Shown: positions 7,891 to 17,438, counted from the first letter of the stretch. The stretch is DNA of 64,000 nucleotides from Sphingomonas aquatilis (GCF_014196115.1 NZ_JACIDB010000001.1:496001-560000); one strand, 5' to 3'. Notes: generated by a model not told the origin, from the sequence alone. Numbers and translations: made by a program.

Positions 7891-8555
7891 CCCCCGATCT
7901 CGCCAGCTGGATTGCGCAGACCTTCGGCCGGGCACCCGCCGACCTCGCTCCCTTCGCGCGTGCGCTGACGCATGGCAGCCAGGCGGCGGAGAATTACGAG
8001 CGGCTCGAATTTCTCGGCGACCGCGTGCTCGGCCTCATCATGGCGGAATGGCTGTGGGAGCTGTTTCCCCGGGAGACCGAAGGCAGCCTGTCGAAGCGCC
8101 TGAACGCGCTGGTGACGGGCGCGGTCTGCGCCGATGTCGCCCGGTCGATCGGTGTGCGCGCGCATCTGAAGCTCGGCAAACAAGCGCGCGATGACGGGGC
8201 GTATGAGAGCGACAATATCCTGGGCGACGTGATGGAGGCGCTGATCGGCGCCTGGTATCGCGAGGCCGGCCTGGATGCGGCACGCACTTTCGTCCGCACC
8301 GCCTGGGGCGACCGCGTTCGCCGCAGCGACAAGGCGCCGCAGCACCCCAAGTCGGCGCTGCAGGAATGGGCCGCCGCGCATGGTCGCCGCACGCCCGAAT
8401 ATGTCGTCGTCGATCGCTCCGGCCCGCATCATGCGCCACGGTTCACGGTGCAGGCGAAGATCGGGACCTTCGCGGAAGCCACCGCGACGGGGGCCAACAA
8501 GCAGATCGCCGAAACCGCGGCGGCCAAGGCCCTGCTGGCGAAGGTGGCGGGGTGA
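7887..8555 (+). CDS. rnc: Ribonuclease III
   Basis: Double-strand-specific endoribonuclease that processes rRNA precursors and structured RNAs. The 222-aa protein has the catalytic signature YERLEFLGDRVL and a C-terminal dsRNA-binding domain (about 150-222) ending with the GANKQIAETAAAKALL helix. No ATG, GTG or TTG lies at a suitable place: the first downstream ATG (8039) would remove the catalytic signature, and the nearest upstream candidate runs far into lepB. The CTG at 7887 overlaps the lepB stop (CTGA) and has GGAGAAGG upstream, giving an N-terminus TPDLASWIAQTFG of the usual length. I therefore infer a CTG start with translational coupling. Confidence 0.92.
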   Translation: MTPDLASWIAQTFGRAPADLAPFARALTHGSQAAENYERLEFLGDRVLGLIMAEWLWELFPRETEGSLSKRLNALVTGAVCADVARSIGVRAHLKLGKQARDDGAYESDNILGDVMEALIGAWYREAGLDAARTFVRTAWGDRVRRSDKAPQHPKSALQEWAAAHGRRTPEYVVVDRSGPHHAPRFTVQAKIGTFAEATATGANKQIAETAAAKALLAKVAG

Positions 8556-8576
8556 ACGCCTTATCCTCTTGCCCAC

Positions 8577-8601
8577 CGTTCGCCCTGAGCCTGTCGAAGG
8601 G
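8577..8601. repeat. REP-like palindromic repeat between rnc and the GIY-YIG gene
   Basis: Copy of the unit GTTCGCCCTGAGCCTGTCGA between the rnc stop and the GIY-YIG start. It belongs to the same family as those in the E2 gene and at 8916-9066. Confidence 0.7.
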
Positions 8602-8625
8602 CGGGCATCCGCTAGCGCTCCGCTG

Positions 8626-9117
8626 ATGGTGTTCTGGGCGTATCTTCTCCGCTGCAAGGATGGCAGCTATTATACCGGCCATACCGATCAACTTGATGCC
8701 CGCATCGGTGCGCATCAGAGCGGAGCGTATGAAGGCTATACGAAGACGCGCCGTCCCGTGACGTTGGTGTGGGCGCAAGACTTTCCCACTCGCCTGGAAG
8801 CCTTGGAGGCGGAGCGCCGCATCAAGGGCTGGAGCCGCGCGAAGAAGGAAGCGCTGATCGCGTCCGACTGGCAATCGTTGCGTGACCTCGCCCGCAATCG
8901 CCAGGCCGCACCCCGCCCTTCGACAGGCTCAGGGCGAACGGAGAGGGGGGAGGCTCCCCTTCCAACCCGTCCCGTTCGCGCTGAGCTTGTCGAAGCGCAG
9001 GTAACCGCGAGCGCCGCGCCGGTGCCCAATCGGCCCAGCTCCGTTCGCACTGAGCCTGTCGAAGCCCGCTTCGCCATTATGGCCGCCCCTATCGATATTT
9101 CGGACCTTATGTCATGA
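8626..9117 (+). CDS. GIY-YIG domain protein with a tail made of palindromic repeats
   Basis: The first about 90 residues form a compact GIY-YIG nuclease-like domain of the UPF0213/YhbQ type (WAYLLRCKDGSYYTGHT; EGYTKTRRPVTLVW; EAERRIKGWSRAKKEALI). Many small members have no established role; some act in DNA repair. ATG at 8626 is the only good start. After about residue 95 the sequence changes to low-complexity text (RPSTGSGRTERGEAP, RPVRAELVEAQ, SVRTEPVEARF) which is the translation of three REP-like repeats, so the native stop has probably been lost or bypassed. The open frame then runs to overlap the era start (ATGA). The tail is unlikely to have a folded function. Confidence 0.75.
   Translation: MVFWAYLLRCKDGSYYTGHTDQLDARIGAHQSGAYEGYTKTRRPVTLVWAQDFPTRLEALEAERRIKGWSRAKKEALIASDWQSLRDLARNRQAAPRPSTGSGRTERGEAPLPTRPVRAELVEAQVTASAAPVPNRPSSVRTEPVEARFAIMAAPIDISDLMS
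8916..9066. repeat. Cluster of three REP-like palindromic repeats
   Basis: Units at 8916-8941 (inverse orientation, CCCTTCGACAGGCTCAGGGC), 8973-9000 (CGTTCGCGCTGAGCTTGTCG) and 9042-9066 (CGTTCGCACTGAGCCTGTCG). They form an inverted and direct cluster typical of such elements, here read through as protein by the GIY-YIG frame just before era. Confidence 0.75.
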
Positions 9118-10013
9118 CCCAGACCCAACATTGCGGCCTCGTCGCCGTCGTCGGCGCGCCCAACGCGGGCAAGTCCACGCTCGTCAACGCGCTCGTCGGC
9201 CAGAAGGTCGCCATCGTCAGCCCCAAGGCGCAGACGACGCGCACCAAGCTGCTCGGCGTCGCGATTCAAGATGCGGCGCAGATCCTGCTGGTCGACACGC
9301 CCGGCATCTTCGAACCGCAGCGCCGTCTCGACCGCGCGATGGTGTCCGCGGCGTGGAGCGGCACCGAGGGCGCGGACATGATCGCGCTCGTGGTGGACGG
9401 CAAGGGCGGCATCGGCCCCAAGGTCGAACGCATCGCCGAGGCGCTGAAGGACCGGCCTGAACCCAAGATCCTGATCCTCAACAAGGTCGACGTCGCGGAC
9501 AAGCCCAAGCTGCTGCTCCACGCCGAAAAGCTCAACGCGTTGATGCACTTCGCCGACACGTGGTTCGTCTCGGCGCAGACCGGCGACGGCCTTGCCGAGC
9601 TCAAGTCCGCGCTCGCCGCGGCAATGCCGGAGGGGCCGTGGCATTATCCGGAGGATCAGGTCTCCGACGCCACCGAACGCGCGCTCGCCAGCGAGGTGAC
9701 GCGCGAACAGCTCTACCTCCAGCTCCACGCCGAACTGCCCTACGCGAGCACGGTCGAGACGGAAAAGTATAGCGAGCGCGAGGACGGATCGGTCGAAATC
9801 CACCAGCAGATCCTGGTCGAACGCCCGACGCAGCGCGCGATCGTGCTGGGCAAGGGCGGCGTGCGCATCCGCGACATCGGCGCGCGCGCACGCACCGAAC
9901 TCGCCGGCATCCTGGGCGTGCCGGTCCACCTCTACCTGCATGTGAAGGTCAAGCCCGGCTGGGACGAAGACCGCGAGATCTACCGCGACATCGGTCTCGA
10001 CTGGGTCGAGTAA
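9114..10013 (+). CDS. era: GTPase Era, ribosome assembly factor
   Basis: Essential GTPase that binds the 3' end of 16S rRNA and helps 30S maturation. The 299-aa protein has the G1 motif GAPNAGKST, switch/G3 DTPG, G4 NKVD, and a C-terminal KH domain with the VLGKGGVRIRDIG loop. Start ATG at 9114 overlaps the stop of the GIY-YIG frame by 4 bp. In many relatives era follows rnc directly; here the GIY-YIG gene and repeats intervene. Its end faces cobB across a hairpin. Confidence 0.95.
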   Translation: MTQTQHCGLVAVVGAPNAGKSTLVNALVGQKVAIVSPKAQTTRTKLLGVAIQDAAQILLVDTPGIFEPQRRLDRAMVSAAWSGTEGADMIALVVDGKGGIGPKVERIAEALKDRPEPKILILNKVDVADKPKLLLHAEKLNALMHFADTWFVSAQTGDGLAELKSALAAAMPEGPWHYPEDQVSDATERALASEVTREQLYLQLHAELPYASTVETEKYSEREDGSVEIHQQILVERPTQRAIVLGKGGVRIRDIGARARTELAGILGVPVHLYLHVKVKPGWDEDREIYRDIGLDWVE

Positions 10014-10100
10014 AGGCCTCTCTTCCCGTTGCCGGCGACTACGCCCGCATGGTGCGGCATGCGGCGTTCTATCCCCCTCCGTCACCGCTGCGCGATGCCA

Positions 10101-10120
10101 CCTCCCCCTGGCGGGGGAGG
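10101..10120. terminator. Bidirectional hairpin between era and cobB
   Basis: Perfect 8-bp arms CCTCCCCC (10101-10108) and GGGGGAGG (10113-10120) around a TGGC loop, between two convergent genes. There is no T-tract on either side; a terminator role is inferred from position. Confidence 0.5.
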
Positions 10121-10138
10121 CATGAGGAGGGCGCGGAG

Positions 10139-10861
10139 CTATCCCTCAGCCGGGCTGCCAGCCTCCGCCAGCAGCGCATCCACCCATGCCGGCACCAGCT
10201 CCCCCGCCGGCCCCAGCCGCGTCTCGGCAAAGAAGCCGCTGCCCGCCGATCGCTCCAGGTTCAGCTCCAGCGTGTCGGCGCCATAGGCGTCCGCCATCTG
10301 CACGAAGCCGGCGGCGGGATAGACCGCGCCCGACGTCCCGATCGATACGAACAGGTCGCACGCCGCCAGCGCCGCCTCGATCCGGTCCATGTGATAGGGC
10401 ATCTCGCCGAAGAACACGATGTCGGGGCGCAGCGCCGGCTCGCCGCAATTGGGGCATTCGGTGTCGGGCGGCAGCGCGCCGTCCCAATCCTCGCGGATGC
10501 CACAGACCGCGCACAGCGCCGATTTCAGCTCGCCATGCATGTGCAGCAGCCGCGTCGCACCGGCACGCTCGTGCAGATCGTCGACATTCTGCGTCACGAT
10601 CAGCAATTCGCCCGTCCACGCGCGATCCAGCCGCGCCAGTGCCATATGCGCGGCATTGGGCGCGACCTCGGCCAGCGCCGCCCGCCGCAGGTCGTAGAAG
10701 CGATGCACCAGCGCCGGGTCCGCCGCCAACGCTTCCGGCGTACAGACGTCCTCCACGCGGTGCCCCTCCCACAGCCCACCCGGCCCGCGGAAGGTGGCGA
10801 TGCCGGATTCGGCGGAGATGCCGGCTCCAGTCAGGACGACGATGTTGCGGATGGCGGTCAT
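10139..10861 (-). CDS. cobB: NAD-dependent protein deacylase, sirtuin (CobB type)
   Basis: Sir2-family enzyme that removes acyl groups from lysines using NAD+. The 240-aa protein shows TGAGISAESGI, the QNVDDLHERAG block, the catalytic histidine H109 (HMHGEL), four zinc cysteines (C117, C120, C136, C139) and GTSGAVYPAA. Y56 and R59 in FYDLRR match the Tyr/Arg pair that marks class III sirtuins able to remove succinyl or malonyl groups. ATG at 10861. Length is standard. It is convergent to era and followed on the other side by a chemoreceptor gene on the same strand (75 bp away), so cotranscription with the chemoreceptor is possible. Confidence 0.92.
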   Translation of the reverse strand: MTAIRNIVVLTGAGISAESGIATFRGPGGLWEGHRVEDVCTPEALAADPALVHRFYDLRRAALAEVAPNAAHMALARLDRAWTGELLIVTQNVDDLHERAGATRLLHMHGELKSALCAVCGIREDWDGALPPDTECPNCGEPALRPDIVFFGEMPYHMDRIEAALAACDLFVSIGTSGAVYPAAGFVQMADAYGADTLELNLERSAGSGFFAETRLGPAGELVPAWVDALLAEAGSPAEG

Positions 10862-10936
10862 GATCCGCGACGATAGGGCCGGAACCGGGTGGCGGGAAGG
10901 TGGTGGCCGGCGACCGGTGCACCACCATCCCCGCGG

Positions 10937-12778
10937 TCAGAATTCCGACCAGTCGTCGTTGCTCACCGCCAGCGCGGTATTGCCGACCGCGCGTGGCGGC
11001 GCGGGGCGGGCGATACGCTGTGCGGCCGGGGCGGGGCGGTGACGCAGGACGGCGACGGGTACGGCGGCGCCCACCGGGGCCTCGCCCACCCGGAACCGAG
11101 CGATCTGGCGGCTCATCTCCTCGACTTCGGATGCCAGGCTGCGCGCGGCGGCCGTCGCCTCCTCCACCATCGCGGCATTCTGCTGGGTCACCCCGTCCAT
11201 CTCGGACACGGCGGTGTTGATCTGCTGCAAGCCGGTCGCTTGCTGCTCGGCCGACGCCGCGATCGCGGAGACCAGGCCATTGATCTCGCCGATCTTGCCG
11301 ATGATGCGGCTGAGCGCGTCGCCCGTCTCGCCGACCAGCTGGACGCCCGCCGTCACCTGAACCGAGGACGCGGTGATCCGCGCCTTCACATCCTTCGCCG
11401 CTTCGGCAGAGCGCTGCGCCAGCGCACGCACTTCGGATGCGACCACGGCGAAGCCCTTGCCGGCATCGCCGGCGCGCGCGGCCTCGACGCCGGCATTCAG
11501 CGCCAGCAGGTTCGTCTGGAAGGCGATGCCGTCGATCACGCTGATGATTTCGGAAATTTCGTGCGAGGTGCGTTCGATCCCGCCCATCGCATCGACCGCG
11601 CGCTGCACAACCTCGCCCGAACGCTCGGCTTCGACGCGAGCGTCGCGCATCGCGGCGTCGGCGCGACCGGCACGCTCCGCTGTCGACCGGACGGTCGCGG
11701 TGATCTCGTCCATCGCGGCCGCGGTTTCCTCCAGCGATGCCGCCTGTTGCTCGGTCCGCTGCGACAGATCGTCCGAAGCCTGGCGAATGTCGTTGGCGCC
11801 GCTGTTGATGCCGCTCGCCGACTCCGTGACCTGCGACAGGGCGCTGCGCAGCGATGCGGCCGCGTCGTTGAAGTCCGACTGCAGCTTGGCATAGGCGGGC
11901 GGGAAGCTGCCGTTCAGCTGGCAGGTAAGGTCGCCGTCGGCCAGGGCGGCCAGCCCGGTCGCCAGCGCCTCGGTCGCCTGCGCGGCGACAGCGGCCTTGT
12001 CCTGTTCGGCCCTGACGACGGAGTCGCGGAAGATGTCGACCGCCCGCGCGATGTCGCCGATCTCGTCCTGCTGATCCAGATGCGGCACGGTGGCCGTGCC
12101 ATTCTGTGCGGCCAGCCCGCGGATCGTTCCGGACAGGCGTTTGACCGGCGTGACGACCTTCGACGCGATGATGAACAGCGACACGGCAAGCACCGCGATT
12201 CCGGCAAGCACCAGTGCGATCATGATCGTGCGGTTCGTCTGCGCGGTGACGGTGGCGTTGGTGCCGGTTTGCTCCGCGATCTTCAGTTGCAGGTCGACGA
12301 GCTTGCCGATCGATTCCGACACCGGATCGATGGCTCGATACAGAGAGGCGACGACGAAATGGTCGAGCGCGGCGCGATCGCCGCTATCCAAAATCGTCTG
12401 GAGTTCGGCGACGCGCTCGTCCGCAATGCGCATGCGCGCCTCCGCCTCGTCGGCCAGCGCGGCTTCGTCGCCGGTGATGCGGGTGGCGCGATAGGCCTTC
12501 CAATGCTCGTGCAAGGTGCGCAATCCGGCGCGCACTTTTGCCGACGATTGGGCGAAGCTGAGATTGCCGTTGCGCGCCTTGTGCGACGCATCGACGATAT
12601 CGACGGCATATTTGTCTGCGACCATCTTCAGATCGCGCATCGGCACCACTCGATCCTGCAGGATCGAATCGAGCGACGTCTTACTGTTGTGCATGCTCCA
12701 CAGCGACACGCCTGCGAGCAGCACGATCGCCACGGCGAGGGATGCGAGGCAAGAAAAGAGCTTGTTGCGGATAGTCAT
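10937..12778 (-). CDS. Methyl-accepting chemotaxis protein with four-helix-bundle sensor
   Basis: Transmembrane chemoreceptor, 613 aa. Order: N-terminal transmembrane helix (about 8-28), periplasmic helical region of about 165 residues resembling the 4HB_MCP sensor, a second transmembrane helix (about 190-212), HAMP, and a long signalling coiled coil whose hairpin tip reads [20 protein letters not shown]. The last residues are NDDWSEF; DWSEF fits the x-aromatic-x-x-aromatic pattern of the CheR/CheB-tethering pentapeptide. The start at 12778 is set by AGGAGGA four to five bases upstream; a farther ATG at 12811 lacks this. No che genes are present in the window. The ligand is unknown. Confidence 0.9.
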   Translation of the reverse strand: MTIRNKLFSCLASLAVAIVLLAGVSLWSMHNSKTSLDSILQDRVVPMRDLKMVADKYAVDIVDASHKARNGNLSFAQSSAKVRAGLRTLHEHWKAYRATRITGDEAALADEAEARMRIADERVAELQTILDSGDRAALDHFVVASLYRAIDPVSESIGKLVDLQLKIAEQTGTNATVTAQTNRTIMIALVLAGIAVLAVSLFIIASKVVTPVKRLSGTIRGLAAQNGTATVPHLDQQDEIGDIARAVDIFRDSVVRAEQDKAAVAAQATEALATGLAALADGDLTCQLNGSFPPAYAKLQSDFNDAAASLRSALSQVTESASGINSGANDIRQASDDLSQRTEQQAASLEETAAAMDEITATVRSTAERAGRADAAMRDARVEAERSGEVVQRAVDAMGGIERTSHEISEIISVIDGIAFQTNLLALNAGVEAARAGDAGKGFAVVASEVRALAQRSAEAAKDVKARITASSVQVTAGVQLVGETGDALSRIIGKIGEINGLVSAIAASAEQQATGLQQINTAVSEMDGVTQQNAAMVEEATAAARSLASEVEEMSRQIARFRVGEAPVGAAVPVAVLRHRPAPAAQRIARPAPPRAVGNTALAVSNDDWSEF

Positions 12779-12971
12779 GCGATCCTCCTGAGAGGACCCG
12801 ATAAACAACATGCGTTAATAAAACGGTTCACTATGGCCATAAACCAGATGTCGGAAAGTGGCCTGGAAAATCTCCTCAGAGCAGTGGCTTATTGAAGTAG
12901 GGGGGGGGCGCGTGGACGTATCTGTCCACCTGAAAAGACTGGAAAATATCGGCCGTTGCAAACCGGTGTGA

Positions 12972-13163
12972 TCACTGTCCGGAGACCGGCAAGTCTAACT
13001 TGATGACGTTAGTCGGAATCGGGATAAGGAAAAGCAGTATCGCGCTGAACACTCCGATCAGGCCCCAGCCATAACGGCGGGCGCGCAGGTCGATGATCCC
13101 TCTCGCAAGACAGTAGAGCGCGGGGATGGTGATCGCGATGATCGTCAGGACGGTGGTCCACAT
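12972..13163 (-). CDS. Small membrane protein of unknown function
   Basis: A 63-aa protein (from ATG at 13163) with two hydrophobic stretches (TVLTIIAITIPALYCLA and WGLIGVFSAILLFLIPI), so probably a two-helix inner-membrane protein. A GTG at 13217 would add 18 residues without an obvious ribosome site. It stands between two chemoreceptor genes. I do not recognise the family; it could also be a spurious frame, but the hydrophobic pattern argues for a real gene. Confidence 0.45.
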   Translation of the reverse strand: MWTTVLTIIAITIPALYCLARGIIDLRARRYGWGLIGVFSAILLFLIPIPTNVIKLDLPVSGQ

Positions 13164-13295
13164 CAGGGCAGACTGGCTTGCGCGACCTTGGCAGGCAACG
13201 GCTGCGGGGGGTGTCACGTCCGTGCGTCACGGACGGGCCGATAGTGCCGATCCGGATCAACCGCATGTTAAGAAACGGTCGATATCGGTTTAACC

Positions 13296-14645
13296 ATGCT
13301 GTTCAAACGCTCTTCCGACACGCTCGAAGCGCGCACTGCGCTCGCCGTCTTCCGTCATTCGCCCGACGCGATGATGCTGTTGCGCGATAACCGGTTCGTC
13401 GCCTGCAACGCGGCGGCCGAGCAGGTGTATGGCGCGCCGACCGCCGCGATCCTCGGGCAGAATCCCGTGGTCTTCTCGGCACCGGCACAGGGCGACGGGC
13501 GTCCGACGATCGAACATGTCAACGAGCGCGTCTCGCAGGCCATCCGTGACGGCCATGCCCGGTTCGAATGGCTCAACATGCGTAACGACCAGATCGTGCG
13601 CATGCTGGTCACGCTGATCCCGGTGGCGATCGACGGCGGGGCAGAGGTCCTCGTGCTGGTGCAGGACATGACCGCGACGTCGCAGGTCGTCGATGCGATC
13701 GGCGAGGGGCTGGAACGCCTGGCGGGGGGCGACCTCACCGTGCGGATCGACGCCGCATTCAATCCGGAATTCGAACCGCTGCGCGCCAGCTTCAACAGCG
13801 CCGCCGCGACGATGCAGGATTCGCTCCAGACGGTGGTCGCGGTCGGCAACGGCCTCGCGTCGGGTTGCGGCGACATCCGCACCGCGGCGGACGATCTGTC
13901 GCTGCGCACCGAGCGTCAGGCGGCGAGCCTCGAAGAAACCGCCGCGGCGATGGACGAGATCACCAGCAACGTCCGCGTCACCGCCGACACCGCCGGCCGG
14001 GCTGAGACGATCGTCGCCGGCGCGCACCGCGCGGCGGAGGAATCGAGCGTCGTCGTCGAACGTGCCATGCAGGCGATGGCGGGAATCGAACGCGCGTCGA
14101 ACGAGATTTCCGAAATCATCAGCGTCATCGACGGCATCGCCTTCCAGACGAACCTGCTCGCGCTCAATGCCGGGGTCGAGGCGGCGCGCGCGGGCGATGC
14201 GGGCAAGGGCTTTGCGGTCGTCGCCTCCGAAGTGCGTGCGCTGGCGCAGCGCTCGGCCGATGCGGCGCGCGACGTGAAGGCGCGGATCACCGCCTCGACG
14301 CTACAGGTCGACAATGGCGTCGGCCTCGTCTCCGAAACCGGCGCTGCGCTCCAGCGGATCATCACGCAGATGGCCGACATCAGCAGCTCGGTCGCCAGCA
14401 TCGCGTCCGCCGCGCGCCAGCAGGCCAGCGGGCTCAGCCAGATCAACACGGCGGTCGGCGAGATGGATGCGATGACGCAGCAGAATGCCGCGATGGTCGA
14501 GGAAACCACCGCCGCCGCCCGCAATCTGGCGGCGGATGCGGAACGCCTCGCCGATGCCGTCTGCCGCTTCCGCGTCGGCGAGGCGCGGCACGAGCCGGCG
14601 ATGACCGGCCGGGTCGTAGCCCTCGCCGGCCGCGCCCGCCGCTGA
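13296..14645 (+). CDS. Soluble methyl-accepting chemotaxis protein with PAS domain
   Basis: A 449-aa cytoplasmic chemoreceptor. No transmembrane helix is visible. A PAS-like domain takes residues about 12-125 (FRHSPDAMMLLRDNRFVACN; AAILGQNPVVFS), followed by a short HAMP-like linker (GGDLTVRID) and a signalling coiled coil with the same tip sequence as the neighbour at 10937-12778 ([20 protein letters not shown]). PAS domains in such receptors often bind haem, FAD or small metabolites, so energy or redox sensing is plausible. It lacks the aromatic pentapeptide at its C-terminus, unlike the neighbour. ATG at 13296 follows 80 bp of spacer after the divergent small membrane gene. Confidence 0.88.
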   Translation: MLFKRSSDTLEARTALAVFRHSPDAMMLLRDNRFVACNAAAEQVYGAPTAAILGQNPVVFSAPAQGDGRPTIEHVNERVSQAIRDGHARFEWLNMRNDQIVRMLVTLIPVAIDGGAEVLVLVQDMTATSQVVDAIGEGLERLAGGDLTVRIDAAFNPEFEPLRASFNSAAATMQDSLQTVVAVGNGLASGCGDIRTAADDLSLRTERQAASLEETAAAMDEITSNVRVTADTAGRAETIVAGAHRAAEESSVVVERAMQAMAGIERASNEISEIISVIDGIAFQTNLLALNAGVEAARAGDAGKGFAVVASEVRALAQRSADAARDVKARITASTLQVDNGVGLVSETGAALQRIITQMADISSSVASIASAARQQASGLSQINTAVGEMDAMTQQNAAMVEETTAAARNLAADAERLADAVCRFRVGEARHEPAMTGRVVALAGRARR

Positions 14646-14830
14646 CGCTCGGCGCTGACCCCGGTCGCGCGCGGGTGGCGTCGGGCGCCGATCAACAATT
14701 CCGGCCAAAGCTCCCACCTGTCCTGCGCGCTCGACTTGTGCCAGACGGGCGGCATGACCTGTGACCTGCGCTGCCGTCGCTCTGCGAACCTTGCGTGTTC
14801 GTGCGCCCCTCGTGACCTGTCGGGGGCGCT

Positions 14831-15559
14831 ATGACCGCGATCGGCATCTATGGCAGCAGCGGCCGGATGGGCCGCGCGATCGCCGAACAGATCGAGGCGG
14901 CGGGCGCGCGACTGGCGGGCGGCGTCGATGCCGGCGGCGATCCGCACGCGCTTGCGCAAATATCCGACGTTCTGGTCGATTTCTCCACCCCCGCCGCGCT
15001 GGAGGCGCATGTCGCCGCCGCCCGCGCGACGCGCACGCCGATCGTCATCGGCACCACCGGCCTCAGCCTCGACCAGCATGCCATGATCGACGCCGCGGCG
15101 ACTGACATTGCGGTGCTCCAGACCGGCAACACGTCATTGGGCGTCACGTTGCTCGCGCAATTGGTCCGCGAGGCGGCAATTCGGCTCGGCACCGACTGGG
15201 ATATCGAAATCGTAGAGGCGCATCACCGCCACAAGGTCGACGCGCCGTCCGGCACCGCGATCCTGCTTGGCGAGGCCGCCGCGAGCGGGCGGGGGACGAC
15301 GCTGTCCGAATTGCGCGTCGACGGCCGCGCGGGGCTGACGGGCGCGCGGACCGAGGGCACGATCGGGCTGGCCAGCATCCGCGGCGGTTCGATCGTCGGC
15401 GATCACAATGTCGTCTTCGCCAGCGAGGGCGAACGGATCGAACTTGCCCATCTGGCACAGGATCGCGGCATCTTCGCCAAGGGCGCGGTGCGGGCCGCGC
15501 TGTGGCTGGCGGGCCAGCCCGCCGGCCGCTATCGCATGGGCGACGTGCTCGGCCTGTGA
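14831..15559 (+). CDS. dapB: 4-hydroxy-tetrahydrodipicolinate reductase
   Basis: NAD(P)H-dependent step of lysine and diaminopimelate synthesis. The 242-aa protein has the Rossmann motif GIYGSSGRMGRAI, the GTTGLS block and the family signature EAHHRHKVDAPSGTA with catalytic H131/H132 and K135. It is slightly shorter than the E. coli enzyme (about 273), as is common in alphaproteobacteria. ATG at 14831. nth follows 14 bp after the stop, so the two are probably one operon. Confidence 0.95.
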   Translation: MTAIGIYGSSGRMGRAIAEQIEAAGARLAGGVDAGGDPHALAQISDVLVDFSTPAALEAHVAAARATRTPIVIGTTGLSLDQHAMIDAAATDIAVLQTGNTSLGVTLLAQLVREAAIRLGTDWDIEIVEAHHRHKVDAPSGTAILLGEAAASGRGTTLSELRVDGRAGLTGARTEGTIGLASIRGGSIVGDHNVVFASEGERIELAHLAQDRGIFAKGAVRAALWLAGQPAGRYRMGDVLGL

Positions 15560-15572
15560 TCACGAGGGGCCG

Positions 15573-16229
15573 GTGAAAAAGGCAGACGTCTTCGAATTCT
15601 ACCGCCGTCTGGCGGAAGCGAACCCGCATCCCGAAACCGAGCTGGAATCGGGCAACGTCTTCCAGCTGCTGGTCGCGGTGGTGCTGTCCGCCCAGGCGAC
15701 CGATGCCGGCGTCAACAAGGCGACGCGCGCGCTCTTCGCCGAGGTGAAGACGCCCGAACAGATGGTGGCGCTGGGTGAGGACGGCCTGAAACAGCACATC
15801 AAGACGATCGGCCTGTTCAATACCAAGGCGAAGAACGTCATCGCGCTGTCGGAAGCCCTGATCGCGCAGCACGACAGCGAGGTGCCGAACGACCGTGCGG
15901 CGTTGGAGGCGCTGCCCGGCGTGGGCCGCAAGACCGCCAACGTCGTTCTTAACGTCGCCTTCGGCGCCGAAACCTTTGCGGTGGACACGCATATCTTCCG
16001 CGTCGGCAACCGCACCGGCCTTGCCCGCGGCAAGACGCCGCTCGCGGTGGAGCTGAAGCTCGACAAGGCGACGCCGCAGCCCTTTCGCCTGCACGCGCAT
16101 CACTGGCTGATCCTGCACGGCCGCTACATTTGCAAGGCGCGCACGCCCGAATGCTGGCGCTGCCCCGTCGCCGACCTGTGCGCCTACAAGCCCAAGACCC
16201 CGCCACCCAAGCGTACCAAGGCCCCATAA
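15573..16229 (+). CDS. nth: Endonuclease III
   Basis: DNA glycosylase/AP lyase for oxidised pyrimidines. The 218-aa protein has the helix-hairpin-helix [12 protein letters not shown] with catalytic K120, catalytic D138 in AVDTHIFRV, and the [4Fe-4S] motif C-x6-C-x2-C-x5-C at C187, C194, C197 and C203. I chose the GTG at 15573, preceded by GAGGGG, because upstream frame extension overlaps dapB. The tRNA-Arg gene follows 44 bp downstream. Confidence 0.94.
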   Translation: MKKADVFEFYRRLAEANPHPETELESGNVFQLLVAVVLSAQATDAGVNKATRALFAEVKTPEQMVALGEDGLKQHIKTIGLFNTKAKNVIALSEALIAQHDSEVPNDRAALEALPGVGRKTANVVLNVAFGAETFAVDTHIFRVGNRTGLARGKTPLAVELKLDKATPQPFRLHAHHWLILHGRYICKARTPECWRCPVADLCAYKPKTPPPKRTKAP

Positions 16230-16273
16230 AGCACTGGCGCAACCCCGAGGCCTTTGCTAGGCGAGCCACCCAG

Positions 16274-16350
<77 letters not shown>

Positions 16351-16384
16351 TTTTTGAATGACTTAATGGCAGTATCAGCGGCCA

Positions 16385-16403
16385 TCCGGTAATGATCCGG
16401 TAA
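16385..16403. promoter_or_regulatory. Putative integrase arm-type sites, left end
   Basis: Two direct copies of TCCGGTAA (16385-16392 and 16396-16403), 11 bp apart, 35 bp inside attL. The same octamer recurs near the other end at 19114-19142. Spacing near one helical turn suits cooperative protein binding; the role is inferred. Confidence 0.5.
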
Positions 16404-16441
16404 AATCGGGTGTAGCGTGCGGTCCTTGCGCGACTCAGCTA

Positions 16442-16999
16442 TCAGTCATCGATCATGCTGCTACTCATGCTGGGACGTGCAGCAGGCTTGCAGGGATCGC
16501 CGTTGCTGTATGCCTGCTCCCGCGCTTGCACGACCGCTGCTCGGACAGCGGATCGCTCCTCCAAAGTCATGCGCGCCCAATCAGGCGATTGCTGAACACG
16601 ACCCGCTGTCTGTTCAATGTCACGAAGTGATGTGCAGACCTGTTCGTTTCTGACGAGCAATATCGCATAGAGCGTGTCCGCCTTGTCCTGCCGCAGGCGC
16701 TGCTCTTCCGCCTGAAGTTCTGACACGAATTGTTGCGTGTTGAAGGTGTCCGACACTGTGAGTCGCGGAAATCGAGTCCGAAGCGATTGAGCCTCTTCGC
16801 GTCTGAGTTCTAACGAACGATCAATCTCGATGCGTTGCGCATGCAGGCTGATTGTCTCGCGACTAATCTCTCTCAAGGAGGCATCCTGTTGCGACAACTG
16901 CGCCTCAAGCTGGTTGAGCGTCTCGGACTGCGCCGAGGTTTGAAGGCTGGCCGCCGCGATCAAACCTAAGATTGAAGCTGCTGTTGCAAGCATATCCAT
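16442..16999 (-). CDS. Hypothetical protein with N-terminal hydrophobic segment and coiled coil
   Basis: A 185-aa protein from ATG 16999 (MDMLATAASILGLIAAASLQ): an N-terminal hydrophobic segment that could be a signal peptide or membrane anchor, then a long heptad-rich region (about 20-95, many Gln/Glu/Arg) and a C-terminal part with two cysteines (EQVCTSLRD; NGDPCKPAA). A longer frame reaches 17062 but lacks a signal. It is the only cargo-like gene of the tRNA-Arg element. I do not recognise its family, and its codon use is less GC3-biased than the host genes, consistent with foreign origin. Confidence 0.6.
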   Translation of the reverse strand: MDMLATAASILGLIAAASLQTSAQSETLNQLEAQLSQQDASLREISRETISLHAQRIEIDRSLELRREEAQSLRTRFPRLTVSDTFNTQQFVSELQAEEQRLRQDKADTLYAILLVRNEQVCTSLRDIEQTAGRVQQSPDWARMTLEERSAVRAAVVQAREQAYSNGDPCKPAARPSMSSSMIDD

Positions 17000-17438
17000 T
17001 CGCCCGTGCTCGCCGCACCGCCCGACAGTCGGGTCGGTTGAACGACGCAGACACAGGTACACGCCTCCCGCGTATTCGCCGAAGCTCTTGTATTCCGCAG
17101 GCCGCCCGACCGTTTGGTCGAGAGCCTGTGTCAGCCGCCGATTGCGGGCCGCTCCTTCCGTTCAAAGTCGGAGCAACAGACGGACAATAGCTGCGGCGGC
17201 GGCGCTGGCAAGAAGGGTGACACGCTTCTTGCGCACTAAATCCGCGATTTATCGTGATGGTCGGCGGCAGCATGCCGCGATATTTTCGACAGAAAGGGCA
17301 ACGACTGCCCCTTGCTCTGTCAAAATTTGCCTAGGATTCTTCAGGAGGGGCGTTGCGCCCTGCTAGGCTAGTCGGGTGCCCGCGGCGGCGCGATGCGCTG
17401 TACGGGCTTCCTAGGCGGCCTCACGGGTTCTTGGCCGT
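17000..17438. other. Element interior without recognisable gene
   Basis: No convincing reading frame on either strand. It holds an 8-bp inverted repeat GACACAGG (17050-17057) and CCTGTGTC (17125-17132), of unclear meaning. It may be the remains of a lost gene between the coiled-coil protein and the excisionase-like gene. Confidence 0.4.

Noticed and set aside
12900..12908. Run of nine G upstream of the membrane chemoreceptor, as possible phase-variable tract
   Set aside because: It lies about 120 bp upstream of the start without a visible promoter spacing role; a single homopolymer is weak evidence.
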